Positions 1 through 5,254 of a stretch of 5,254 nucleotides of DNA are shown here, piece after piece. A program made the position numbers and the translations under genes. Every line of letters begins with the position of its first letter. The stretch's first letter is position 1. The notes under the pieces are model-generated. The model had not been told where the DNA came from. It saw only the letters and a program-made list of their open reading frames with translations, and did not search any database. Origin of the DNA: Cyanobacteriota bacterium (GTDB lineage: Bacteria > Cyanobacteriota > Cyanobacteriia > Leptolyngbyales > Leptolyngbyaceae); contig JAIXVO010000681.1 in assembly GCA_027482985.1 (NCBI GenBank), positions 1-5,254 on the forward strand, written 5' to 3'.

Positions 1-47
1 AAAAGTTGTTTCCTGATATGATAGCGCGTGATATTGGTGTGGTTTGT

Positions 48-51
48 GAGG
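48..51 (+). promoter_or_regulatory. Probable ribosome binding site of murC (decides start at 60)
   Basis: GAGG sits 8 nt before the ATG at 60. The alternative in-frame starts at 6 (TTG) and 18 (ATG) have at most a weak AAAAG stretch in front of them. This favours 60, though many cyanobacterial genes do not rely on a Shine-Dalgarno sequence. Confidence 0.45.
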
Positions 52-59
52 ATCCTAAG

Positions 60-1520
60 ATGCTGACTCCCGTTGACTTCAGCGGCAGGCCGTTTCACTT
101 CATTGGTGTGGGGGGAATCGGGATGTCTGCTTTGGCTTATGTGCTGGCCAAGCGAGGATTACCGGTTTCCGGTTCCGACCTCCGCTTGAGCCACATTACC
201 CAGCGGTTGCAAGAAAATGGAGCCCATATTTTCTGGAGTCAGGAAGCCAGCAACCTTCAGTTTTTTCAATCCCAGTCAACCCCTGCTGCGGCACCGTTAC
301 TGCCCCAGGTCGTGTGTTCGACGGCGATTCACCCGGAAAATGCGGAGTATCAAGCGGCTCAAGCCTTGGGCTGTCCGATTTTCCATCGCTCTGACATCCT
401 GGCGGCGTTGATTCAAGAACGGCAGGGCATTGCGATCGCAGGCACTCACGGTAAAACCACCACCAGCAGCCTTGTGGGTTACATGCTGTGGCAGGCAGAA
501 CTCGATCCCACCATCGTCGTTGGGGGGGAAGTCAATGCGTGGCAAGGTAATGCGCGGGTCGGTGAGAGTCCTTATTTAGTGGCTGAAGCGGACGAGTCGG
601 ATGGGTCGCTGGTCAAGTTTCAGTCCAGCATTGGCGTGATTACCAATATCGAACTTGATCATATTGATCACTACAGCAGCCTGGATGAAGTCGTCGCCAC
701 GTTTCAGACCTTTGCCGCCAATTGCGAAACGTTAATTGGGTGTATCGATTGCCCGATCGTGCGTGAACAGATACAGCCCACCCTTTCTTATAGTTTGCAT
801 TCCGACAGCGGTGCTACCTATACCGTGGATTGTGTTTCCTATCGAGCCGATGGCACCACGGCGCGAGTTTGGGAACGCGGGGTGATCCTGGGTCGTTTGA
901 ATTTGAAGTTGTTGGGGCAGCATAACTTAAGTAATGCACTGGCCGCGATCGCCGTTGGCCGCCAATTGGGGTTAGAGTTCATCACCATTGCGCGGGCGAT
1001 CGCCACCTTTGAAGGGGCACGACGACGGATGGAACGGCGGGGAGAATATAACAATATTGTATTTATGGATGATTACGCCCATCATCCCCGCGAATTGCAA
1101 GTCACGTTGGCGGCGGCGCGGCTGCAATTGCAAGAAGCGGGCGGCGCAGCGCGGCAGCGTTTAGTGGCAGTCTTTCAACCCCATCGGTACAGTCGCACCA
1201 AAGCCTTTTTAACCGAATTTGCCCAATCTTTTGCGGATGCTGACTTAGTTGTTTTGAGTGATATTTATAGTGCGGGTGAACCAAAGCCTGCTGATATCAG
1301 TGGCGAGATTGTTGCGGCCCTGGTTGCCGAACATCATCCTAACGTGGTCTATCGCTCCTCCCTTCCGGCGATTCGTCAACTGTTGACAGAAATTTTGGTA
1401 CCGGGTGATCTGGTTCTCTTTTTGGGAGCTGGCAACCTGAACCAAACTATTCCGGAAGTGATGGCTTTTTATCAGGGTGTTGAACAGGAGCTATCCCATC
1501 ACTGGCGGAGTCACGCCTAA
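60..1520 (+). CDS. murC: UDP-N-acetylmuramate--L-alanine ligase (MurC)
   Basis: Cytoplasmic ATP-dependent ligase that adds L-alanine to UDP-MurNAc, the first amino acid of the peptidoglycan stem peptide. From the ATG at 60 it is 486 aa, normal for the family. Seen in order (this numbering): N-terminal Rossmann glycine motif GVGGIGMSALA (~17-27); P-loop GTHGKTTT (128-135) of the central Mur-ligase domain; EADESDGS (176-183) and NIELDHIDHY (196-205), the metal/ATP-site stretches; HNLSNALAA (288-296); DDYAHHP (337-343) and FQPHRYSRT (372-380), typical of MurC; and GAGNLNQ near the C terminus (456-462). Start choice: the frame stays open to the window edge with an ATG at 18 and TTG at 6, but the ATG at 60 has GAGG 8 nt upstream and puts the conserved FSGRPFHFIG segment at the usual distance from the N terminus. 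murB, encoding the enzyme that makes its substrate, follows after 82 bp. Identity is very secure; the start is less so. Confidence 0.97.
   Translation: MLTPVDFSGRPFHFIGVGGIGMSALAYVLAKRGLPVSGSDLRLSHITQRLQENGAHIFWSQEASNLQFFQSQSTPAAAPLLPQVVCSTAIHPENAEYQAAQALGCPIFHRSDILAALIQERQGIAIAGTHGKTTTSSLVGYMLWQAELDPTIVVGGEVNAWQGNARVGESPYLVAEADESDGSLVKFQSSIGVITNIELDHIDHYSSLDEVVATFQTFAANCETLIGCIDCPIVREQIQPTLSYSLHSDSGATYTVDCVSYRADGTTARVWERGVILGRLNLKLLGQHNLSNALAAIAVGRQLGLEFITIARAIATFEGARRRMERRGEYNNIVFMDDYAHHPRELQVTLAAARLQLQEAGGAARQRLVAVFQPHRYSRTKAFLTEFAQSFADADLVVLSDIYSAGEPKPADISGEIVAALVAEHHPNVVYRSSLPAIRQLLTEILVPGDLVLFLGAGNLNQTIPEVMAFYQGVEQELSHHWRSHA
432..439. repeat. HIP1 octamer GCGATCGC, copy 1 of 8
   Basis: Exact HIP1 palindrome within murC. 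The other exact copies are at 945-952, 996-1003 (murC), 1898-1905 (murB), 3192-3199 (intergenic), 3993-4000 and 4136-4143 (response regulator), and 5002-5009 (cupin). About 0.08 copies are expected by chance in this length. HIP1 is highly enriched in many cyanobacterial genomes and supports the taxonomic call. Confidence 0.9.
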
Positions 1521-1602
1521 GTGCAGTTGTTGGGGTCGTTGTTCATTTCTCATCGATAGCATAAACGTTTCTGGATTAGGGCATTTTTGGTAAAACGCAA
1601 CC

Positions 1603-2604
1603 ATGACTCTCTCTTACGATCCTCCGAAGGTAGCCACTGCTGGCTCCAGTTTTCTTTCTTCCACCTGTAAGTATGTGTTCTCCCCAACTACTGAGACCCA
1701 CATTCGCTTACCCGGCACTGAATGCCTGGTTAAACCGCAAATTTCTCTCGCCAATCTAACTTCATTTCGAGTCGGGGGGCCAGCGGAATGGTATGTCGCG
1801 CCTCGTACCGCTACAGAACTGCAAGCTAGCTTTGCTTGGGCACATCAGCATGGCTTACCAATTACCGTGTTGGGTGCGGGATCCAATTTGTTGATTAGCG
1901 ATCGCGGCTTGTCGGGTCTCGTGATTGGCACTCGCCGCTTGCGCCATACCACCTTTAATGAGGCGACGGCACAAGTCACAGTGGGGGCAGGTGAACCCCT
2001 CCCCCGCTTGGCTTGGCAGATGGCGGAACGGGGTTGGCGCGGGTTGGAATGGGCCGTGGGAATTCCGGGTACGGTCGGCGGCGCCGTCGTGATGAATGCG
2101 GGGGCACATGGCGGCTGTACAGCGGAGCGGTTGGTCCATGCCCAGGTGTTACTGCCGAACGGCACGACTAAACTCCTGACTCCAGAGGAAATGAACTATG
2201 CTTATCGCACTTCTCTCCTCCAAGGTAAAGATTGGACGGTGACCCAGGCAACATTTCAGTTAGCAGCTGGGTTTGACCCAGAACACGTGACGACTGAAAC
2301 CAGCGATCATCTCAACCAGCGGCGATCGACGCAGCCTTACCATATGCCAAGTTGTGGCAGTGTCTTCCGCAATCCGACACCCTATAAAGCGGGTTGGTTA
2401 ATTGAGCAAAGTGGGTTGAAGGGCTTCCAAATTGGGGGCGCGCAAGTGGCTCAACGACACGCAAATTTCATCCTCAATTGTGGTTCAGCGACGGCAACCG
2501 ATATTTTCCACCTGATTCGCCATGTGCAGCGTGAAGTGGATCAGCGGTGGCGGCTGTGGTTGGAACCGGAAGTCAGAATTTTAGGGGATTTTCAACCCAT
2601 TTAA
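1603..2604 (+). CDS. murB: UDP-N-acetylmuramate dehydrogenase / UDP-N-acetylenolpyruvoylglucosamine reductase (MurB)
   Basis: FAD-dependent cytoplasmic enzyme that uses NADPH to reduce UDP-GlcNAc-enolpyruvate to UDP-MurNAc, the substrate of MurC. It has 333 aa. Residues ~1-43 are a low-conservation N-terminal extension. The FAD-binding part follows: [15 protein letters not shown] (53-67), [12 protein letters not shown] (89-100) and [24 protein letters not shown] (148-171). The catalytic part shows YRTS (201-204, active-site Arg), [10 protein letters not shown] (249-258, with Ser253 as the expected proton donor), [28 protein letters not shown] (263-290) and LEPEV (320-324, active-site Glu). 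The SCGSVFRNP form and absence of the long E. coli-type insertion suggest the shorter type II class (inference). No clear Shine-Dalgarno sequence precedes the ATG; it was chosen because it is the first start in the open frame, and a start further inside would only trim the extension. Probably co-transcribed with murC. Confidence 0.97.
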   Translation: MTLSYDPPKVATAGSSFLSSTCKYVFSPTTETHIRLPGTECLVKPQISLANLTSFRVGGPAEWYVAPRTATELQASFAWAHQHGLPITVLGAGSNLLISDRGLSGLVIGTRRLRHTTFNEATAQVTVGAGEPLPRLAWQMAERGWRGLEWAVGIPGTVGGAVVMNAGAHGGCTAERLVHAQVLLPNGTTKLLTPEEMNYAYRTSLLQGKDWTVTQATFQLAAGFDPEHVTTETSDHLNQRRSTQPYHMPSCGSVFRNPTPYKAGWLIEQSGLKGFQIGGAQVAQRHANFILNCGSATATDIFHLIRHVQREVDQRWRLWLEPEVRILGDFQPI

Positions 2605-2744
2605 GGGGTGATTTCCTGGGTGGATAGACCGTTCTCAGCGATCGATTACGAAAGCAAAAGAATGAAAGCTTACCCCGAATGGATCGGCAATGTCATAATG
2701 GGACAATTGCAAACTGTAAACGCACTCTTACCCTCATCGCACAT

Positions 2745-3089
2745 ATGTCACAAGGACAGGGATTCGGCTTCGGGCTAGGCAAAATGAAAGAGCTAGCAGA
2801 AGCCTTCAAGAAAGCTCAAGAAGTTCAAGCGGGAGCGAAACGGCTTCAGGAAGAACTGGAAGTCATGCAGATTGAAGGTCAATCTCAAAACGGCTTGGTC
2901 AAAGTTGTGTTGAGTGGTAACCAGGAACCAATTAGCGTGGCGATTTCACCAGATGCGCTCGGCGAAGGTGCCGATGTGTTGTCTGATTTAGTGACGGCGG
3001 CCATGAAAGATGCTTACGCCAAATCCACTGCAACTATGCGGGAACGGATGGAGGAGCTGACGGATGGCTTAAACTTACCGGGGATGTAA
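2745..3089 (+). CDS. ybaB: YbaB/EbfC family nucleoid-associated protein
   Basis: Small DNA-binding protein of 114 aa; family members form dimers with a tweezer shape and bind DNA as nucleoid-associated proteins. Visible layout: a Gly/Phe-rich start [13 protein letters not shown] (1-13) typical of cyanobacterial members; a charged amphipathic helix (~14-43, heptad-like KAQEV...RLQEELEVM); the signature strand region [19 protein letters not shown] (49-67); and a second long helix (~76-108) ending in the conserved GLNLPGM tail. The frame is open further upstream to an ATG at 2679, which would add 22 residues ([22 protein letters not shown]) that do not look like this family, so I take the ATG at 2745. 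No Shine-Dalgarno sequence is seen before either start. It lies 140 bp after murB. In many other bacteria this gene sits beside dnaX and recR, so the murB linkage differs from that arrangement. No coding or base-use anomaly is apparent. Confidence 0.95.
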   Translation: MSQGQGFGFGLGKMKELAEAFKKAQEVQAGAKRLQEELEVMQIEGQSQNGLVKVVLSGNQEPISVAISPDALGEGADVLSDLVTAAMKDAYAKSTATMRERMEELTDGLNLPGM

Positions 3090-3338
3090 GTCTGATTCTC
3101 GTATTTGGAGGAAGACAGAAGGTCAACGCTCAAGAATCGCGCCTTTCTGTTCTTTCTGCCCTGGAGGGTGGTGTGCTCTCAAAGGGAATTGGCGATCGCG
3201 GTTTGCCGTCCTGGTTAACTGCCTTAAGGCTAGTCAAAAAGCCACAGAATTTCCAGGTTTGACGATTTTGCCAGGTTCGCCCCAGCGAGCCGCTTTTTCC
3301 CGCCTGACCACCGCTTTGTTTTAGGGGCTTATTGTTGT
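3090..3338. other. Intergenic region between ybaB and the phosphatase gene
   Basis: This 249-bp gap has no confident gene. It holds one HIP1 octamer (3192-3199), a 10-bp perfect palindrome GCCTTAAGGC (3221-3230), and a weak possible stem pairing ACAGAAGG (from ~3115) with CCTTTCTGT (~3152-3160) over a long loop, not good enough to call a terminator. A GTG-initiated frame of 29 codons (3173-3262), preceded by GGAGGG, is discussed as a finding. The frame directly ahead of the phosphatase ATG is open back to a TAG near 3230 but has no start codon and no recognisable product. Confidence 0.6.
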
Positions 3339-3818
3339 ATGTCCTACCAGCTTTTGTTTGTTTGTCTCGGCAATATTTGCCGATCGCCCGCTGCCGAAAA
3401 CATCATGAATCACTTGATTGATGAGGCTGGGTTAACGGGGCAGATTACCTGCGATTCGGCCGGGACTTCGGGGTATCACATTGGTGCTCCCCCCGATCGC
3501 CGGATGTCGGCTGCTGCCACCCAGCGAGGGATTGTGATGCAAGGAGCCGCACGACAGTTTACGGCGGCGGATTTTGCCGCTTACGATCTGATCCTGGCAA
3601 TGGATCGGAACAACTTTGAAGACATTTGTGCGCTGGATCGGGATGGCACGTATCGGCAGAAAGTGCGCCTGATGTGCGACTTTTGTACCCGCCACGCCGT
3701 TAAAGAAGTGCCGGATCCATACTATGGTGGCACCGACGGCTTTAATTTTGTGATTGATTTACTACTAGATGCCTGTCAGGGCTTACTCGCCGCGATTCAG
3801 CCGGAACTTGCCCGTTAA
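3339..3818 (+). CDS. Low-molecular-weight protein tyrosine phosphatase
   Basis: Cytoplasmic cysteine-dependent phosphatase that removes phosphate from protein tyrosine (and in some relatives arginine) residues. The 159-aa length is standard. The catalytic P-loop C-X5-R-S is at the N terminus, VCLGNICRSP (8-17): Cys9 is the nucleophile, Arg15 binds phosphate, and Cys14 is the neighbouring second cysteine seen in many family members. The general acid is Asp126 in DPYYGG (126-131), with the two adjacent tyrosines typical of the family. DSAGTSGYHIGAPPDRRM (39-56) and LAMDRNN (86-92) are also characteristic. The ATG is preceded by AGGGG 11 nt upstream, a weak ribosome binding site, and starting here places the P-loop at its usual position. 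It is related in length and layout to the Synechocystis LMW-PTP (SynPTP), from memory. In other bacteria such enzymes often oppose a BY-type tyrosine kinase in polysaccharide export, but no kinase is present here, so the substrate is unknown. Confidence 0.95.
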   Translation: MSYQLLFVCLGNICRSPAAENIMNHLIDEAGLTGQITCDSAGTSGYHIGAPPDRRMSAAATQRGIVMQGAARQFTAADFAAYDLILAMDRNNFEDICALDRDGTYRQKVRLMCDFCTRHAVKEVPDPYYGGTDGFNFVIDLLLDACQGLLAAIQPELAR

Positions 3819-3878
3819 CTTTCAGTGACTTGATAATGGGCGCAGTATCCAACTCCCAGGGCATTGAATCGCTGATTT

Positions 3879-4532
3879 TTACACCAAATGATGATCGACT
3901 GCGAATCGTAGTAATTCAGAGCGATTACTGGTATCGGTCTTGTGGAGTAAATTGCTGACATGTTTTTCAACAGTGCGGGGGCTGAGATGCAAGCGATCGC
4001 CAATTTGCCCATTAGATAACCCATCCGCCAGTAAGCTCAAGACTTCTTTTTCGCGCGGAGTAAAAGCAATGGTCACCGTTGTGTAGGCTGCGGTGGTGAT
4101 TTCGTCCGCACCACTAGCGGGCAGGGGGAGATTCCGCGATCGCCATTCCAGTTCAATCATTTGTAAGCGTTCCAGCAAGTTGCGCACGATCACCCCTAAT
4201 TCTTGCAATTCAAAGGGTTTTGGGAGATAGACATCACAACCCAGTTGATAGCCGCGAATGCGATCGTGGGTTTCCGTCCGCGCTGTTAAAAAGACGACAG
4301 GCAACAACCGTAGCTCAGGCCGCAACCGAACCTGCCGCACAAACTCATAACCATCCATCTGCGGCATTGTGACATCCGTCACAATCAGATGAGGCTGACA
4401 CTTTTCGACCCGCTTGAGACCTTCGTTGCCATTCTCAGCAGTGACGACTAAATAACCAGTGGCTTCAAGAAAGTCACTGATCGCTAAACGTGTCCCCAAA
4501 TCATCATCTACTACCAATACAGTCAAAGGCAT
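3879..4532 (-). CDS. Response regulator transcription factor, NarL/LuxR type (Rre1/Ycf29-like)
   Basis: Two-component response regulator of 217 aa: a receiver domain phosphorylated by a histidine kinase, controlling a DNA-binding output domain. Receiver (~1-122): acidic pair DD at 9-10 (third Asp at 11), phospho-acceptor Asp53 in VTDVTMPQMDGYEF, Thr83 in FLTAR, and Lys105 in YLPKPFE, so the full set of conserved residues is present. A linker (~123-154) leads to a LuxR/GerE-type helix-turn-helix (~155-217) with FTPREKEVLSLLADGLSNGQIGDRLHLSPRTVEKHVSNLL. The segments LLPVVFLTAR, GYQLGCDVYLPKPFEL, VRNLLER and the HHLV end recall Rre1/Ycf29, a regulator widespread in cyanobacteria and some plastids and linked to Hik2 and stress responses. 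That placement is from memory, and a paralogue is possible. The start ATG has no Shine-Dalgarno sequence (TTTTCCCC lies directly before it). It converges with the phosphatase gene, 60 bp away; no strong terminator hairpin lies between them. No histidine kinase is present in the window. Confidence 0.93.
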   Translation of the reverse strand: MPLTVLVVDDDLGTRLAISDFLEATGYLVVTAENGNEGLKRVEKCQPHLIVTDVTMPQMDGYEFVRQVRLRPELRLLPVVFLTARTETHDRIRGYQLGCDVYLPKPFELQELGVIVRNLLERLQMIELEWRSRNLPLPASGADEITTAAYTTVTIAFTPREKEVLSLLADGLSNGQIGDRLHLSPRTVEKHVSNLLHKTDTSNRSELLRFAVDHHLV

Positions 4533-4621
4533 GGGGAAAAGCCATAAACAAGATCACCCCTAGAGTATGTCATGTTCATTTCTGATCAGGTTACCTTTCC
4601 CGCCGAATTCTGAAATTTTCT

Positions 4622-5035
4622 CTAGGCAACAGCACGGGCAAGCGTGAGATCATAGGGAAATGGTCGCTTGAGCGGTTGATAGTCGCGGGCATGAACTGGG
4701 CCATGGCGCAAGACAGCATTCACCAAGGTACAGGGTGCCTCCTGCAAATTAATCGCTCCATGTGGTACTCCAGGGGGAATAGTCACCACTTTGGGGTCAT
4801 CAGCACTCAGCGAAATGTAATCGTAGCGTCGGTTTTGTAGCACCACCAGCACGAATTGCCCACGCACGACTAGCAATTGATCTGTTTGAAACCGATGCAC
4901 AAATAATTCGTCGATGGTGTCAGGGGGTAAGTTCACCAGTATGGTTTCGTCGCTGGATTGGGGGGTGAAAAAGTCTAAGCGCCCACCCCGCACGGAGGTT
5001 AGCGATCGCACCTGAACTTGACGAATCAAAGCCAT
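4622..5035 (-). CDS. Small RmlC-like cupin protein (dTDP-4-dehydrorhamnose 3,5-epimerase-related fold), function unknown
   Basis: Single-domain beta-barrel protein of 137 aa from the chosen ATG. Cupin motif 2 is clear: IPPGVPHGAIN (86-96) fits P-x-G-x2-H-x3-N with His92 and Asn96. Motif 1 is degenerate: HRFQTDQLLVVRG (47-59) keeps His47 and the glycine but has Phe49 and Asp52/Gln53 where metal cupins have the second His and the Glu. The surrounding LLVVRGQFVLVVLQNRRYDYISLSADDPKVVTIPPG reads like the core of RmlC-family sugar epimerases, which are metal-independent, but it is much shorter than a typical RmlC (about 180 aa). No signal peptide or membrane segment is seen. Start choice: the ATG at 5035 has GGAGGG 9 nt upstream; an upstream TTG at 5110 would add 25 residues but has no ribosome binding site. 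The response regulator follows on the same strand after 89 bp, so co-transcription is possible. An epimerase, a sugar-binding protein or a non-enzymatic cupin are all possible. Confidence 0.8.
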   Translation of the reverse strand: MALIRQVQVRSLTSVRGGRLDFFTPQSSDETILVNLPPDTIDELFVHRFQTDQLLVVRGQFVLVVLQNRRYDYISLSADDPKVVTIPPGVPHGAINLQEAPCTLVNAVLRHGPVHARDYQPLKRPFPYDLTLARAVA

Positions 5036-5044
5036 AGCAGCAAG

Positions 5045-5050
5045 CCCTCC
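5045..5050 (-). promoter_or_regulatory. Ribosome binding site of the cupin gene (decides start at 5035)
   Basis: On the - strand GGAGGG lies 9 nt before the ATG at 5035-5033. It is the best Shine-Dalgarno match in front of any gene in this window and is the reason for preferring this start over the TTG at 5110. Confidence 0.7.
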
Positions 5051-5191
5051 AGCGTAAGTCCAACTCAATGATTCCACTCTAAGCAAGATCAGAGTTAATT
5101 TTTGCCTCAAAAATCACACTTTACGTCAACTTATGGTAAGGAGAATAATCGTAGTACAAGGTTGCTGAAGTTGCCGTTCCTGGTGCGAATA

Positions 5192-5247
5192 GCCTGATTG
5201 TCGCCCTGAAAGTTTCCTAGCGGAAACTTTCAGGGCGACAATCAGGC
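5192..5247. repeat. Perfect 26-bp inverted repeat with 4-nt loop
   Basis: The left arm (5192-5217, beginning GCCTGATTG and ending AGTTTCC) and the right arm (5222-5247) are exact reverse complements, separated by TAGC (5218-5221). Pairing stops at the next base outward. No T-run follows the hairpin on either strand (CGTCAGC on the +, TATTCGCACC on the -), so it does not fit a classic intrinsic terminator. It could be a terminator for a gene beyond the right edge, a cruciform/regulatory hairpin, a small palindromic repeat element, or the folded end of a mobile element. The inverted repeat itself is certain; its role is not. Confidence 0.95.
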
Positions 5248-5254
5248 CGTCAGC

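Noticed and set aside
1845..2165. Long - strand open frames opposite murB (and shorter ones opposite murC and the phosphatase gene)
   Set aside because: They overlap strongly conserved genes, show no recognisable domains, and are expected from codon bias on the opposite strand.
2670..2699. Promoter for ybaB: TTACCC (2670-2675) and CATAAT (2694-2699), 18-bp spacer
   Set aside because: The -10 is a fair match but the -35 matches only 3 of 6 positions; not strong enough to list as a feature.
3819..3878. Terminator between the convergent phosphatase and response regulator genes
   Set aside because: Only 4-bp stems are found (for example AATC-GCT-GATT before a T-run near 3866-3880); too weak to call.
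4533..4621. Promoter for the response regulator: ATGACA on the - strand followed by TTTATG at 19 bp
   Set aside because: The -10 matches only 3 of 6 positions and the spacing is long. The 8-bp palindrome CTGATCAG (4582-4589) in the same gap is short enough to be chance.
5036..5110. N-terminal extension of the cupin from a TTG at 5110 (25 extra residues)
   Set aside because: Rare start codon with no ribosome binding site, while the internal ATG at 5035 has a strong GGAGGG.
5101..5129. Promoter for the cupin gene on the - strand from TTGACG (5124-5129)
   Set aside because: The -35 box is good (5/6), but the hexamer 17 bp downstream is GGCAAA, and no acceptable -10 lies at 16-19 bp.
5192..5254. 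Terminal inverted repeat or foldback assembly artefact at a contig end
   Set aside because: In a fold-back, the sequence after the right arm should continue to mirror the left flank; it does not after 5247.

Overview
This window looks like a stretch of cyanobacterial chromosome. Two things point there. It carries eight exact copies of the octamer GCGATCGC (HIP1, typical of many cyanobacterial genomes) in 5.25 kb, where chance would give about 0.08. The proteins also have cyanobacterial character: a MurC and MurB of the cyanobacterial type, a YbaB protein starting with a Gly/Phe-rich stretch, and a response regulator that resembles Rre1/Ycf29. I cannot name genus or species from the sequence alone.

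Layout, left to right. On the + strand: murC (cell-wall UDP-MurNAc:L-alanine ligase, start best placed at 60), murB (UDP-N-acetylenolpyruvoylglucosamine reductase), a ybaB/ebfC nucleoid-associated protein gene and a low-molecular-weight protein tyrosine phosphatase gene. Gaps between them are 82, 140 and 249 bp. The first two are consecutive steps in peptidoglycan precursor synthesis and are probably co-transcribed; whether the last two belong to the same transcript is open. On the - strand, convergent with the phosphatase after a 60-bp gap: a REC + LuxR-type HTH response regulator, preceded on the same strand by a small RmlC-like cupin protein. The two - strand genes are 89 bp apart.

The right edge (5036-5254) is non-coding as far as visible. 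It contains the most striking non-genic element: a perfect 26-bp inverted repeat around a 4-nt loop at 5192-5247, with no U-tract on either side.

Most of the window is conserved housekeeping and signalling content. I see no mobile element, CRISPR array, tRNA or rRNA, and no clear new multi-gene system. The points most worth a second look are the perfect hairpin, the cupin with an intact second motif but a degenerate first metal-binding motif, a possible 29-codon ORF in the ybaB-phosphatase gap, and two start-codon corrections (ybaB and the cupin).
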